DNA of 64,000 bases from Hydrogenimonas sp. SS33 (GTDB lineage Bacteria; Campylobacterota; Campylobacteria; Campylobacterales; Hydrogenimonadaceae): positions 620,001-684,000 of the forward strand of contig NZ_AP026369.1 of the NCBI RefSeq assembly GCF_040436365.1, read 5' to 3'. Below the pieces are notes generated by a model. That model was not told the origin of the DNA. It did no database searches and saw only the letters and a program-made list of their open reading frames with translations. The position numbers were made by a program, and so were the translations under genes. Every line of letters starts with the position of its first letter. Position 1 is the stretch's first letter. Shown piece after piece: positions 44,758 to 54,082 of the stretch.

Positions 44758-45617
44758 CGCATCTGCCCCCAGGAGAGCTTCTCGCGCAGGACGTCGAAAT
44801 AGTTGCGTTCCAGCCGGTGGATGAGGCGTGCGCCGATGGCCGCCTTGCGGATAAGCAGACGGTCGTCGGGGGTGAAATCGTACTGCTCCTGTCCGTCGAC
44901 GATGGCCAGGGACTCCTTCTCCGGCGTCTTCAGCTCTATCTCGAAATCGGCGGGGATGACCAGAGGGCGCTGGGTCAGCGAGTGGGGGCAGATGGGAGTC
45001 AGAATGAAGGCGTCGGTCAACGGGAAGGTGACGGGGCCGCCGGCGGCGAGGTTGTAGGCGGTCGACCCGGTGGGCGTGGAGACGATGAGGCCGTCACCGA
45101 AATAGGTGTTGAACCATTTGTTGTCGATATAGGCGTCCACCTTCACCATTTTGGAGATGGAGGGGCGGCTGATGACCAGGTCGTTGAAAGCATAGAAGGT
45201 TTTCGACTCATCCCCGCGCACCAGCTCCGCTTCGATCATCATCCGCTCGTCGATGCGGTACTCGCCCCGGTAGAGCTTTTCAATGAAGCCTTCGATCTCG
45301 GAGGGGTTGATGTCGGCCAGGAATCCGAGGGTCCCGGCATTGATGCCCAGAATCGGTTTGTGGAAACGGTAGCTGCGCCGCGCCAGCGATATGAGCGTCC
45401 CGTCTCCGCCGATGCAAACCAGAATATCCGCGGCGCGGCACATGGCCTCAAACGCCTGCCCCAGCACCCCGATCATCCCGGCGCTGATGGCATCCACCAG
45501 CACCTCCGCCCCATGCGCCTCGAAAACTTGCTTCACCCGGTAAAAGAGGGTTTTGAGCTCCGGGGTCGAAGGCCTCAGGACAATGCCGACCCGCCGGATC
45601 TGCGGTTTTTTCTCCAA
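44754..45617 (-). CDS. nadK: NAD kinase
   Basis: Makes NADP from NAD. 287 residues with GGDGTLI, GINAGTLGFL, the TPTGSTAYNLAAGGP motif and the substrate-binding FNDLVI. The chosen TTG start (MEKKPQIRRVG) has AAAGGA six bases upstream; an in-frame ATG nine codons earlier (to 45644) has a poorer site. Overlaps recN by four bases, forming the group nadK-recN-tatD. Confidence 0.92.
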   Translation of the reverse strand: MEKKPQIRRVGIVLRPSTPELKTLFYRVKQVFEAHGAEVLVDAISAGMIGVLGQAFEAMCRAADILVCIGGDGTLISLARRSYRFHKPILGINAGTLGFLADINPSEIEGFIEKLYRGEYRIDERMMIEAELVRGDESKTFYAFNDLVISRPSISKMVKVDAYIDNKWFNTYFGDGLIVSTPTGSTAYNLAAGGPVTFPLTDAFILTPICPHSLTQRPLVIPADFEIELKTPEKESLAIVDGQEQYDFTPDDRLLIRKAAIGARLIHRLERNYFDVLREKLSWGQMR

Positions 45618-46057
45618 ACGACTTCCTTTTTGAATTCCCGGCAAACATGCACCTGTGGGAACTATTTATGAACACGTTTATTTTACCGCATTCCTTTCAA
45701 AACCGGATATTTATGCAGGGTACTTCAAGTTCAAGGTTTCTTTCAGTTTTTCGCTCATTCTCGAAATCCCCTCCATAGGATTTCTCCGGGGTTGAGGACT
45801 GTTTGTCACATCCTATGCCAAACGGCCGCCCTCAAAGCCGCTTAAAACCGACAAGTAACCTTAAACTTGAAATACCGTGGATATTTATGAGAAACTATGG
45901 AGCCGCAGGGCACCGGAATAGACATTGAAAACATTCCGGACCACCGCCCACTTCCAAACAGCGTATCGGAAAAAGAGTTTGCAGTTACATCGCCGATTCA
46001 AAACCACCCCGCCCAGTGGGGCTTCACAGGGACCTATGAATGAATGAGCCGGCCTCT
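45618..46057. other. intergenic region with MITE; no gene recognised
   Basis: The left third is the MITE at 45716-45878 with its duplications. The right part (45890-46057) contains the inverted pair CCGCCCA...TGGGCGG-like fragments near ACCCCGCCCAGTGGGGCT, but no convincing gene, RNA or terminator with T-run. An 81-codon minus frame there has no ribosome site and no recognisable sequence. Confidence 0.55.
45716..45878. mobile_element. MITE family 2, copy 2 (163 bp, GGATATTTATG duplication)
   Basis: Inverted relative to 33421-33582. The ends are CAGGGTACTTCAAG and CTTGAAATACCGT. A perfect 11-base direct repeat GGATATTTATG (45705-45715 and 45879-45889) borders it, the clearest target duplication in the window. 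It lies about 90 bases upstream of nadK, possibly within or beyond its promoter. Confidence 0.88.
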
Positions 46058-46639
46058 CTAGTTTGACAGTGGGCGGGTATCGGTATTTTCGGAAAAGAGG
46101 ATCAGTCGCCCTGTCGGTTCCACCCGGCAAAATTTTCCTCCCAGCGCCGCGACAAAGCTTCGGTGAACCGTTTGTGCGGGGATGCTTTCGCCTCCGAAAT
46201 GCATCTCCTTGGTAGCACAGGCATCATGGGCCAGCGTAATCACGTATCCCAGGTCATACCCCGCACGCACGGTGGTATCGATGCACATATGGGTCATGGC
46301 GCCGCAGACCAGAATCCGATTGTGGCCCCTCTCCTTGAGGTAGGCATCCAGACCGGTCCCGCGAAAACTGTTGGGATAGGCTTTCACGACAATCCGATCC
46401 TCCTTTTGTACGGGCAGTTCCCCGTGAAGTTCGGAGCCTTCACTCCCCCGGGCGAAAAACGGGGCATCCCCGCCGGCGATATGCCGCACATAGATACGCT
46501 CGACACCCTCTTCTTCGGCCCGGCGGATCAGGCGCAAGGTATTGGTATGGGCCGGGAGGATCCCTTCGAGTTCGCAACGGCCTCCGGGGTAGTAATCATT
46601 TTGCATATCGATGATCAGCATCGCATCGATCTCGTTCAT
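46058..46639 (-). CDS. cysteine hydrolase, isochorismatase/nicotinamidase family
   Basis: 193 residues. Catalytic triad: Asp in LIIDMQNDY, Lys in VVKAYPNSF, Cys in GAMTHMCIDTTVRAG, with the cis-peptide before it. The substrate is unknown. GGGAG lies six bases before the chosen ATG. It is divergent from an HxlR regulator, a common pairing in which the regulator controls the hydrolase. Confidence 0.9.
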   Translation of the reverse strand: MNEIDAMLIIDMQNDYYPGGRCELEGILPAHTNTLRLIRRAEEEGVERIYVRHIAGGDAPFFARGSEGSELHGELPVQKEDRIVVKAYPNSFRGTGLDAYLKERGHNRILVCGAMTHMCIDTTVRAGYDLGYVITLAHDACATKEMHFGGESIPAQTVHRSFVAALGGKFCRVEPTGRLILFSENTDTRPLSN

Positions 46640-46683
46640 TTGCGGCTCCCAGAAAAAAAAGTTTGCCGACAGTCTATAGATAA

Positions 46684-46722
46684 GGTATACTTTTGTCAAG
46701 AACATACTGAAAAGTATTATAC
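46684..46722. promoter_or_regulatory. probable HxlR operator in divergent promoter
   Basis: GGTATACTTTT (46684-46694) and AAAAGTATTATAC (46710-46722) form an imperfect inverted repeat with a 15-base spacer. The right arm overlaps a TATTAT -10 box for the regulator. AAGTAT/ATACTT half-sites recur again before the ATG (GGATACTT). This fits autoregulation and control of the hydrolase. Confidence 0.5.
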
Positions 46723-46739
46723 ATACCAAAAGGATACTT

Positions 46740-47072
46740 ATGTGTGAGAAAAAAGAGTTTGGCTGCCCCTTTGAATACGCCCTTGATATCCTCGGCGGCA
46801 AATGGAAGGGCCTGGTGATTTTTTATCTGGGGCGCCGCGGTACCCTGCGCTACTCCGAATTGCGGCGCGAACTCAAAGGCATCACCCAAAAGATGCTTAC
46901 CCAGACCCTTCGCCGTCTCGAAGAGGGAGGACTGATTCACCGGGAGGTCTACCCCGTCGTCCCGCCAAAAGTGGAATACTCCCTCACTGAAAAAGGCAAA
47001 AGCCTGCTGCCTATTCTGGATGCATTGCAAAAGTGGGGAGAAAGAGAGACAAACATGAGGAGAGAGTCATAA
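46740..47072 (+). CDS. HxlR-family transcriptional regulator
   Basis: A 110-residue winged-helix regulator: [20 protein letters not shown] with the N-terminal Cys often used for redox or electrophile sensing, the recognition helix region [18 protein letters not shown], and the wing [16 protein letters not shown]. Homologues such as YodB and HypR sense quinones, aldehydes or hypochlorite. Confidence 0.93.
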   Translation: MCEKKEFGCPFEYALDILGGKWKGLVIFYLGRRGTLRYSELRRELKGITQKMLTQTLRRLEEGGLIHREVYPVVPPKVEYSLTEKGKSLLPILDALQKWGERETNMRRES

Positions 47073-47130
47073 TGGCCAAAGCGATATTTGTTCATCATCG
47101 TATTTCATCGAAAGACAAGGGGGGTTTGGC

Positions 47131-47136
47131 TATAAT
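47131..47136 (+). promoter_or_regulatory. -10 box (TATAAT) before aspS
   Basis: TTTGGCTATAATCGCG lies 31 bases before the TTG start of aspS, with GGAG close to the start. Confidence 0.65.
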
Positions 47137-47166
47137 CGCGTCAATTTTCTGCAAACGGAGTCAATT

Positions 47167-48936
47167 TTGCGTACACACTACAATACCGAACTCAACGAAC
47201 ACAATGTCGGCGAAGAGGTGACGCTGGCGGGGTGGGTCAACAGTTACCGCGACCACGGCGGCGTCATTTTTATCGACCTGCGGGACAAAACGGGGCTCAT
47301 CCAGCTCGTCTGCGACCCAGCCGACAATGCCGAGGCCCACAAGGTGGCCAGCCAGGTAAGGGACGAATTCGTTCTGATCGCCAAAGGCAAAGTGCGCATG
47401 CGCGGCGAGGGGCTCGAAAACCCCCGCCTCAAAACGGGTAAAATCGAAGTGGTCGTCGACGAGCTGGTCATCGAAAACCGCAGCGAACCGATGCCCTTCA
47501 CTCTCGGCGACCCCAACGTGGGCGAGGATATCCGGCTCAAATACCGCTATCTCGACCTGCGCCAGAAAGAGATGTTCGACCTCTTCAAACTCCGCTCCAA
47601 AGCGGCCATCGCGGCGCGGAACACCCTCGACAGGCTGGGCTTTCTGGAAGTGGAGACGCCTGTACTGACCAAGTCGACCCCCGAAGGGGCGCGGGACTAC
47701 CTGGTTCCCAGCCGGGTCCATCCCGGTGAGTTCTATGCCCTTCCCCAGTCTCCCCAGCTCTTCAAACAGCTGCTGATGGTCGCCGGATTCGACCGCTACT
47801 TCCAGATCGCCAAATGTTTCCGGGACGAAGACCTCCGGGCCGACCGCCAGCCCGAATTCACCCAGATCGACGTGGAGATGAGCTTCTGCACCCAGGAAGA
47901 TGTGATGCAAGTGGCCGAAGAGCTTCTTGAGTCCATCTTCTCGGCCTGCGGCTACGAGATAGAGACCCCCTTCCCACGCATCACCTGGCGCGAATCGATG
48001 GAGAAGTACGGCAACGACCGGCCCGACCTCCGTTTCGGCCTGGAACTGGTCGACGTCATCGACCTCTTCGAAAACTGCGACTCCCCCATCTTCGCCGAAA
48101 TCGCCCAGTACAAGAAGATAAACCGTATCAAAGCCCTCAAGGTTCCCGGCGGCGACAACGCGTTTTCTCGCAAGATCATCAAGGAGCTGGAGAGTTTCGT
48201 CACCAAATTCGGTGCCAAGGGCCTCGCCTACATCCAGGTCAAGGAGGAGGGCCTCAAGGGGCCCATTCTCAAATTCCTCAGCGAGGAGGCCATTAAAACG
48301 ATGAAGGAGCGCCTGGCGCTGGAGGTGGGCGATATCGTCTTTTTCGGTGCGGGCGACAGGAAAGTGGTCTGGGACTACATGGGGCGCCTGCGGGTGGAGG
48401 TCGCCAGACGCCTCGGCCTCATCGACGAAGATCGGTTCGAATTCGTCTGGGTCGTCGATTTCCCGATGTTCGAGCTGGAGGAAGGTTCCCTTCACCTCAA
48501 AGCGCTCCACCACCCCTTCACGATGCCCAGGAATATCGACGAAGAGGATGCAGAGGCGATGGAGTCGATCGCCTACGACGTGGTTCTCAACGGCATCGAA
48601 CTGGGAGGCGGCTCCATCCGTATCCACAAACCGGAGATTCAGAAGCGGGTCTTCGAACTGCTGGGAATCGGCGAAGAGGAGGCCCAGGAGAAGTTCGGTT
48701 TCCTCCTCGACGCCCTCAAATTCGGTGCGCCTCCCCACGGCGGTTTCGCCATGGGATTCGACCGCATCATGATGCTGCTGGGCAAACGGGAGAGCATCCG
48801 CGACGTCATCGCTTTCCCGAAAACCCAAAGCGCCACCTGCCTGCTGACCCACGCCCCCGGCCCCGTGGACGAAGCGCAGCTCAAAGAGCTTGGAATCCGC
48901 ATCAGGAAGCAGCCGAAGATCGATGCGTCTGAGTGA
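47167..48936 (+). CDS. aspS: aspartyl-tRNA synthetase
   Basis: A 589-residue class II synthetase of bacterial type with an anticodon OB fold ([19 protein letters not shown]), motif 2 ([21 protein letters not shown]), the GAD insertion domain and motif 3 ([14 protein letters not shown]). TTG start behind CGGAG. Overlaps feoA by 14 bases. Confidence 0.97.
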   Translation: MRTHYNTELNEHNVGEEVTLAGWVNSYRDHGGVIFIDLRDKTGLIQLVCDPADNAEAHKVASQVRDEFVLIAKGKVRMRGEGLENPRLKTGKIEVVVDELVIENRSEPMPFTLGDPNVGEDIRLKYRYLDLRQKEMFDLFKLRSKAAIAARNTLDRLGFLEVETPVLTKSTPEGARDYLVPSRVHPGEFYALPQSPQLFKQLLMVAGFDRYFQIAKCFRDEDLRADRQPEFTQIDVEMSFCTQEDVMQVAEELLESIFSACGYEIETPFPRITWRESMEKYGNDRPDLRFGLELVDVIDLFENCDSPIFAEIAQYKKINRIKALKVPGGDNAFSRKIIKELESFVTKFGAKGLAYIQVKEEGLKGPILKFLSEEAIKTMKERLALEVGDIVFFGAGDRKVVWDYMGRLRVEVARRLGLIDEDRFEFVWVVDFPMFELEEGSLHLKALHHPFTMPRNIDEEDAEAMESIAYDVVLNGIELGGGSIRIHKPEIQKRVFELLGIGEEEAQEKFGFLLDALKFGAPPHGGFAMGFDRIMMLLGKRESIRDVIAFPKTQSATCLLTHAPGPVDEAQLKELGIRIRKQPKIDASE

Positions 48937-49165
48937 AGCCCATAAGGGAGATCTCGTCAAAATCAAAGGCTTCGAAGGGGGCTGCGACAATTTCAAATGC
49001 CGTCTCGACGCCCTGGGCATCCGCATCGGCGACATCGTGGAAGTCAAGAACAAAGCTTTTCTCGGCCCCATCGAGATCAAAAACGACGATCTGGACATCG
49101 CCCTCTGCCGGGGCCAGGCCGAGAAAATCATCGTCAAACCGATCAAAGCCCGCAAAGTAGGCTAA
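48923..49165 (+). CDS. feoA: FeoA domain protein
   Basis: 80 residues forming one SH3-like FeoA domain ([47 protein letters not shown]). FeoA assists the FeoB ferrous iron transporter, but no feoB is close. The arrangement after aspS suggests cotranscription rather than iron regulation. Confidence 0.85.
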   Translation: MRLSEAHKGDLVKIKGFEGGCDNFKCRLDALGIRIGDIVEVKNKAFLGPIEIKNDDLDIALCRGQAEKIIVKPIKARKVG

Positions 49166-49168
49166 AAT

Positions 49169-49174
49169 TATAGT
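49169..49174 (+). promoter_or_regulatory. possible -10 box before adk
   Basis: TAAAATTATAGTGAC lies about 30 bases before the adk ATG and offers TAAAAT or TATAGT as a -10 box. CAAAGGAG is the ribosome site. Confidence 0.4.
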
Positions 49175-49201
49175 GACTAACATCCAAAGGAGACTCGATT
49201 C

Positions 49202-49774
49202 ATGAAAAAACTGTTCCTCATCATCGGCGCCCCCGGAAGCGGGAAAACGACCGACGCGGAGATCATCGCCGCCAACAACCCCGACACCATCGCCCACTTT
49301 TCGACGGGTGACCTGCTTCGTGCGGAAGTGGCCAGCGGTTCGCCCCTGGGCGCGACGATCGACAGCTATATCTCCAAAGGGAACCTGGTTCCGCTCGAAA
49401 TCGTCATCGACACCATCGTCAGCGCCATCAAAAAGAGTGACAAACCGGTCATCCTCATCGACGGCTTCCCCCGCAGCGTCGAGCAGATGAAAGCCCTGGA
49501 CGAAATCCTGGCCAAAGAGCCCGATGTGAAGCTCGAAGCGGTCATCGAAGTGGATGTCAGCGAAGAGGTAGCCAGAGAGCGGGTCCTCGGACGCGCCCGG
49601 GGCGCCGACGACAACGAAGAGGTCTTCAAAAACCGCATGAAGGTCTACCGTGAACCCATCGAGGCGATCCGCAAATTCTACAAGGAGAAGGGACTCCTTC
49701 ACGTTATCAACGGCGAGCGCAGCATCGAAGAGATCGTCGACGAGATGGAGAAATTCATCAAGAGCAAGATATAG
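49202..49774 (+). CDS. adk: adenylate kinase
   Basis: 190 residues. P-loop [19 protein letters not shown] (AMP binding), [10 protein letters not shown], and arginines of the lid in [12 protein letters not shown]. The lid is short and has no zinc Cys. Normal length for the short form. Confidence 0.95.
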   Translation: MKKLFLIIGAPGSGKTTDAEIIAANNPDTIAHFSTGDLLRAEVASGSPLGATIDSYISKGNLVPLEIVIDTIVSAIKKSDKPVILIDGFPRSVEQMKALDEILAKEPDVKLEAVIEVDVSEEVARERVLGRARGADDNEEVFKNRMKVYREPIEAIRKFYKEKGLLHVINGERSIEEIVDEMEKFIKSKI

Positions 49775-49775
49775 C

Positions 49776-49796
49776 GGAAGCGGCCAAGCCGCTTCC
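49776..49796. terminator. 9-bp hairpin after adk
   Basis: GGAAGCGGC and GCCGCTTCC pair around CAA two bases after the adk stop. No T-run follows, so termination is likely but not certain. Confidence 0.5.
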
Positions 49797-49851
49797 CTCA
49801 TGGGAGTTATTGCAATCTCTAAAGTCAATATGCCTGAAAGGGCGTTCAACA

Positions 49852-49864
49852 GGGGCACAGCCCC
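49852..49864. repeat. GGGGC-ACA-GCCCC hairpin, shared motif with 20218
   Basis: Same layout as at 20218-20230: a 5-bp GC stem followed by GTTCTAC. Stands 25 bases before the CinA-like gene. Confidence 0.5.
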
Positions 49865-49888
49865 GTTCTACCCACCTACGGAAACAGT

Positions 49889-50659
49889 ATGCACTTCTAC
49901 CAGGTCATCATCGGAACCGAAATTCTCAACCGGCGCAGAAAAGACAGGCATTTCGACTTTCTGACGGAGGAGCTGCTCAGGCGTGGGGAGACCCTCTACG
50001 CCTCGTTCGTCATCGAGGACGACAAGCCGCTCATTGAAAAGGTATTCCAACTCGTCAAGAGCGACCCGGAAAGCGTACTCTTCAGTTTCGGGGGCATCGG
50101 ATCCACGCCCGACGACCTGACCAGGGAGATTGCGGCGAAAGTCTTTACGGGCGCTCCTCTAAAACTCCACGGAGAGGCGAAACGCCGCATTCTGCAGCAG
50201 TTCGGAGAGGAGGCCTACCCCCACCGCATCCACATGGCGGAGCTTCCCCAAAATGCCGGTCTGCTCGACAATCCGGTCAACAATGTCCCCGGTTTCAGCA
50301 TCGACAACCGCTTCTTTTTCACGCCGGGTTTTCCGAGCATGGCCCACCCGATGGTCCGGGAGGCGCTGGACAGGCTCCTGCCCCACGCCCGCCCGCTCGT
50401 TCGCAGAACCTTCACGGCGCTCAGAAGCGAAAACGACCTGATCGAAATGATGCAGAAGGTCCCGGGCAACGTCAGCCTCTCTTCCCTGCCCGCCTTCTGC
50501 GGCGACAAACGCATCGCCGTCATCAGCCTCAGCGGCAAAGAGGAGGAGAGTGTCGAAAAGTGGTACAAAGCTTTCATCGATTTCATGAAAGAACGGAACA
50601 TCCCCTGGGTCGAAGGAGACCGCCACGATGACCCTGACCTATGCCACGCTGACGATTGA
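49889..50659 (+). CDS. molybdopterin-binding (MoaB/CinA-like) domain protein
   Basis: 256 residues. The N-terminal two thirds is a MoCF-type domain: IIGTEILNRRRKDRHF, FSFGGIGSTPDDLTREIAAK and the GFPSMAHPM loop, as in CinA and related proteins. No CinA amidase domain follows. Function uncertain; may be a nucleotide or cofactor hydrolase. Overlaps the DUF503 gene by 32 bases. Confidence 0.85.
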   Translation: MHFYQVIIGTEILNRRRKDRHFDFLTEELLRRGETLYASFVIEDDKPLIEKVFQLVKSDPESVLFSFGGIGSTPDDLTREIAAKVFTGAPLKLHGEAKRRILQQFGEEAYPHRIHMAELPQNAGLLDNPVNNVPGFSIDNRFFFTPGFPSMAHPMVREALDRLLPHARPLVRRTFTALRSENDLIEMMQKVPGNVSLSSLPAFCGDKRIAVISLSGKEEESVEKWYKAFIDFMKERNIPWVEGDRHDDPDLCHADD

Positions 50660-50903
50660 CCTGCCCTACGTCTCTTCAAAAAAAGGACGGCGCGCCCTGC
50701 TCAATGCCATCAAGGAGCGCCTTTCGAGAATGAACTGCTCTGTGCTCGACCTCTCCGGCGAATACCCCAAAGAGGCCGTTGTCGCCGTCGCCTTTCTCAC
50801 TCCGACCGGCCAGGATGCCGACGCCAAAATCGAAGCCATCGAGCAGATGCTCGCCTCCCGTTTTCCCGACCTGGAAGTGACGATCGACTACGAAGCGCTC
50901 TGA
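50628..50903 (+). CDS. DUF503 family protein
   Basis: 91 residues, ferredoxin-like alpha/beta pattern: LTIDLPYVSSKKGRRALLNAIKERL and the FNVSV-like MNCSVLDLSGEYPKEAVVAVAFL. DUF503 proteins are often near ribosome or tRNA maturation genes; the role is unknown. Converges with the next gene with a 16-base overlap. Confidence 0.75.
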   Translation: MTLTYATLTIDLPYVSSKKGRRALLNAIKERLSRMNCSVLDLSGEYPKEAVVAVAFLTPTGQDADAKIEAIEQMLASRFPDLEVTIDYEAL

Positions 50904-51202
50904 GGCGCCATCGTCGCGACCCAGAACCAGAAGACCCCTACAAGGGAGACGACGGCATAGAGGGCGTTGCCCCAGAGTCCGATACGCCCGGCCGGTTCCC
51001 CCTTCTGATACTCCAACGCCCCGAGCACCGCCGCGATGGATGCGGGAATGAAAGAGATGAAAGTGTATCCGTAGAAGGGGTAGAAGATGAGTTTGACCGT
51101 CAAAGAGGCGTGGGTCGTGGCATGCAGAAGGTAGGAGACGACGGCGATGACCGCGACGACAATATTGAAGATCAGCAGTTTGATGGACCAGGTTGTTTTC
51201 AT
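50888..51202 (-). CDS. small integral membrane protein, function unknown
   Basis: 104 residues with about three helices (LLIFNIVVAVIAVVSYLL, FYGYTFISFIPASIAAVLG, ALYAVVSLVGVFWFWVA). I recognise no family. ATGA overlap with the preceding FAD oxidoreductase gene supports the start and cotranslation. Confidence 0.75.
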   Translation of the reverse strand: MKTTWSIKLLIFNIVVAVIAVVSYLLHATTHASLTVKLIFYPFYGYTFISFIPASIAAVLGALEYQKGEPAGRIGLWGNALYAVVSLVGVFWFWVATMAPQSAS

Positions 51203-52665
51203 GCAGTTTCCTCCGTTGAATACGCCGTTTGCAGGCAGGTTTGGCAGGGAACGAGAATCTCGCCCATCCGTGCCGGGTAGCCGCGCATTACCGCGATGCG
51301 TTCGGCACGTTGATCGATCTCGCTTTCCGGCAGATGCGCCATAGGGTTCTCCATCTCCAAAACCGGCACCGCTTCTAAAAGCAGGCCATGTTTCACCAGG
51401 TCCTCCTGGATCGCTTCGACCATATCGATAACCGACGAAACTTTGACGATTTCGCACCGGACATACCCCTCTTTCTCGAACGAGACATCCGCCGCCCGCA
51501 GGGAGATGTCCTCCCCGGGCACCTGCTGGGCCCCGTAGAGGGGGGCCGATGCGGTTTCGGCACTTCTGAAGGCGGGCAGGAAGCGGGCCACGTAATCGAT
51601 GGCGGCCCGGGTCCTCTCCCTTACGATCCTTTCGGGCCATCCCCGTTCGATCTTCTCGATGAAAGGGGCGGGAAGCGGCGGCTGGGCGCTGTTCCCGGTA
51701 CTGGCGGCCAACCCCTCCCTGAAGAGGGTGATGTGGGGCGTCATGCCGTGAAGCTGGAAATGGCCGCCGGCGTAAGGGGTGAACTGGGCCATCCCCCGTG
51801 GCGTATTCCTCTCTCCGTGAAAGACAATCTCCGGCCACTGCTCGCCGGGAGCCTCCCATCGGCAGACATAGGCCGCCTTGAACTCCACCAAGCGTTTGCG
51901 CCGGTACCCGGCCATGTCGTCGATGAGGCCGCTGCGAAAGCCCGCGGCGTTGACCAGATAGGCGCCTTCGATCCTCTCCCTTTTGCCATCGCGCTCGAAA
52001 ACGATCTGCCAGCCCCCCTCTTCACGCCGATGGATACCGGTCACGAGCGCTCCGTAGCACACATCCACACCGGCAAGCCCCTTGAGTCCCAGCGCGAGGC
52101 CGGCGGAGACCCTGAAGAGGTTGATGCCGTATTCACGTACCAGGGCGAGAGGAAATTTGAGCCGCTCCAGGTCCAGCTGTTTCGAAACGGCCAAAAGCCA
52201 CCGCTGCGCCTCGTCGAGAGGTTCGCCGCCTCTTCTTTCGCGCAACGCAAGCAGCTCCGATTTGTCGAAAAGCCTGAAGTACGCGTCGGGTGGGCCGAGC
52301 ACCCCGTTGGTGGGATCCTCTTCCACCATTTTCCGGTAGGCCTCCCGGAGCGTTTCGAGCCGCCGAACCATCGTCTCCACGCTTCCGGGGTCCTCTTTGG
52401 GTATGGCAAAAAGTGTCGGCCGCGCGTCGATGGCGAAGGGGAAGAGCCGGGCGAAGCCGATCGACTGCCTCAGCAGCGTCAGGCACTGGGCATCCGGAAT
52501 CTCCCGGTAAAGGTTGCCGCCGGCATGCAGGTGGCAGAAGGGCGGGCCGTTGACCGGCATCTTCTCCCGCTCCAGCAGTGTCACCTTCATACCCAGCGCC
52601 CCCAGAACCAGCGCCGTCGTGGCGCCTGCCACACCCCCTCCCACGATGACGACGCGCCCGCTCAC
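51199..52665 (-). CDS. FAD-dependent oxidoreductase
   Basis: 488 residues with the dinucleotide fold VVIVGGGVAGATTALVLGALG and ERE as ribose-binding acid, a DAO-like substrate half (LVNAAGFRSGLIDDMAGYR) and a C-terminal tail with CQTCLQT, which might bind a metal. The substrate is unknown; malate:quinone or amino-acid oxidase-like folds are compatible. GTG start overlapping the gph stop (GTGA). Confidence 0.85.
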   Translation of the reverse strand: MSGRVVIVGGGVAGATTALVLGALGMKVTLLEREKMPVNGPPFCHLHAGGNLYREIPDAQCLTLLRQSIGFARLFPFAIDARPTLFAIPKEDPGSVETMVRRLETLREAYRKMVEEDPTNGVLGPPDAYFRLFDKSELLALRERRGGEPLDEAQRWLLAVSKQLDLERLKFPLALVREYGINLFRVSAGLALGLKGLAGVDVCYGALVTGIHRREEGGWQIVFERDGKRERIEGAYLVNAAGFRSGLIDDMAGYRRKRLVEFKAAYVCRWEAPGEQWPEIVFHGERNTPRGMAQFTPYAGGHFQLHGMTPHITLFREGLAASTGNSAQPPLPAPFIEKIERGWPERIVRERTRAAIDYVARFLPAFRSAETASAPLYGAQQVPGEDISLRAADVSFEKEGYVRCEIVKVSSVIDMVEAIQEDLVKHGLLLEAVPVLEMENPMAHLPESEIDQRAERIAVMRGYPARMGEILVPCQTCLQTAYSTEETA

Positions 52666-53327
52666 AGCACGATCTCCAACAGCTTATCCAGTCGGTCGAT
52701 CGTCGCATCCGGCGCTTCCGCCTCGATCGATTCGCCGTAGTTGTATCCGTAGCAGACCCCCACGCAGGGCATGCCGGCCGCCTTGGCGGCACGGATGTCG
52801 TTGGAGGAGTCTCCCACCATCAAAGCCTTTTGCGGCTCCGTCCCCAGCATCCGTGCCCCTTCCACCAAAGGCGCAGGGTCCGGCTTCTTCTGAGGCAGGG
52901 AATCGCCGCCCAGAACCGCACCAAAACAGCTTTCGATGCCCAGATGCTCCAGTATGGGCGGCACGAAACGGTAGGGTTTGTTGGTGACGATGCCCAGACG
53001 TTTCCCTCTCTCCTTGAGGCTTTGCAGCGTTTCAGCCACGCCGTCGAAACAGCGGGTCCTGTCGCACATCCGCTCCCGATAGGCTTCCATGAATCGGGCA
53101 AGCGCCTCTTCCAGAGAGACACGCTCCCCCGCGCCGCACTTTTGCAGCGCCCGCGTCACCAGTACGGTCGCCCCGTTACCCACCATCATCCTCACCTCCT
53201 CTTCGCCAAGCGGCGGCAGGGCATAGTAGGCCAGCATGGCATTCACACCCGCCGCAAGGTCGGGAACACTGTCGATAAGGGTGCCGTCCAGGTCGAACAG
53301 GACGGCTTGGACTCGAAACTGTTTCAT
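52662..53327 (-). CDS. gph: phosphoglycolate phosphatase-like HAD hydrolase
   Basis: 221 residues: HAD motif I LFDLDGTLIDS, motif II VTNKPYRF, motif III KKPDP, motif IV MVGDSSNDIRAAKAAG. Family length is right for Gph, which removes 2-phosphoglycolate. First gene of the three-gene minus operon. ATG of MKQFRV is chosen; an ATG 12 codons upstream is less likely. Confidence 0.88.
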   Translation of the reverse strand: MKQFRVQAVLFDLDGTLIDSVPDLAAGVNAMLAYYALPPLGEEEVRMMVGNGATVLVTRALQKCGAGERVSLEEALARFMEAYRERMCDRTRCFDGVAETLQSLKERGKRLGIVTNKPYRFVPPILEHLGIESCFGAVLGGDSLPQKKPDPAPLVEGARMLGTEPQKALMVGDSSNDIRAAKAAGMPCVGVCYGYNYGESIEAEAPDATIDRLDKLLEIVL

Positions 53328-53474
53328 GGTGCGTACTTTAGCAAAAAGTGGCCCTGAATTCATAAAAAGTTGTGGTTAAATCGAAATACTTTAAATTTAG
53401 ATCTTTCAATGACGCTTTTTTAGAGCAACTGTCACTTTTATGATCATTTGAGCCAAAATTCATGGGGGGTTGGG

Positions 53475-53480
53475 TAAAAT
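53475..53480 (+). promoter_or_regulatory. -10 box (TAAAAT) before ppa
   Basis: TTGGGTAAAATTGCGCC lies 31 bases before the ppa ATG with AAGGAGAG following. Confidence 0.6.
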
Positions 53481-53510
53481 TGCGCCATCACTTTGCAAGG
53501 AGAGCGCATT

Positions 53511-54029
53511 ATGGATATTTCAAAAATCGGCAGCGGCGAGTGCCCCGACAAGGTACACGCCCTCATCGAGATCCCCTACGGGTCCAACATCAAATACGAA
53601 ATCGAGAAGGAGAGCGGCGCGATCTTCGTCGACCGTGTGCTCTATTCGGCCATGTTCTATCCGGCCAACTACGGCTTCGTGCCTAACACCCTCGCCGACG
53701 ACGGTGACCCGATCGATATTCTGGTCCTCAACGACTACCCCGTTCAGGCGGGTTCGGTCATCAAGTGCCGGCTGATCGGGGTCTTGATGATGGAAGACGA
53801 AGCGGGCATGGACGAAAAGCTCCTGGCGGTTCCCGTCTCCAAAATCGACCCCTCCTACGACAGTGTCGAAACCTTCGAAGACCTGCCCCAGGCGACCCTC
53901 AACAAAATCAAGAACTTCTTCGAAACCTACAAGATGCTCGAACCCAACAAATGGGTCAAGGTCAAAGAGTTCCGCGGTAAAGAGGAAGCCGCCAAACTTC
54001 TGGAAGCGGCGATCAAAAACTACAAGTAA
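53511..54029 (+). CDS. ppa: inorganic pyrophosphatase (class A)
   Basis: 172 residues. Active-site segments EIPYGSNIKYEIEKESG, NYGFVPNTLADDGDPIDILVL (metal ligands) and KVKEFRGKEEA. Starts at ATG behind AAGGAG; the GTG/ATG-like codons upstream lie in the leader. Confidence 0.97.
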   Translation: MDISKIGSGECPDKVHALIEIPYGSNIKYEIEKESGAIFVDRVLYSAMFYPANYGFVPNTLADDGDPIDILVLNDYPVQAGSVIKCRLIGVLMMEDEAGMDEKLLAVPVSKIDPSYDSVETFEDLPQATLNKIKNFFETYKMLEPNKWVKVKEFRGKEEAAKLLEAAIKNYK

Positions 54030-54050
54030 AAAGAGCTTCTTCTCACAACG

Positions 54051-54070
54051 CGCGCCCCTGTTGGGGCGCG
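54051..54070. terminator. GC-rich hairpin between ppa and META gene
   Basis: CGCGCCCC and GGGGCGCG pair around TGTT, 21 bases after the ppa stop. On the plus strand it is followed by TTCTC; on the minus strand by TTGTGAG. It probably serves both convergent genes. Confidence 0.6.
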
Positions 54071-54082
54071 TTCTCAACACAA

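Noticed and set aside
45885-46130. 81-codon minus frame after the isochorismatase gene
   Set aside because: No ribosome site, odd composition, and no similarity that I recognise.
47072-47221. Short frame beginning [10 protein letters not shown] between the HxlR gene and aspS
   Set aside because: It covers the aspS promoter and start region, has no clear ribosome site and no recognisable sequence.
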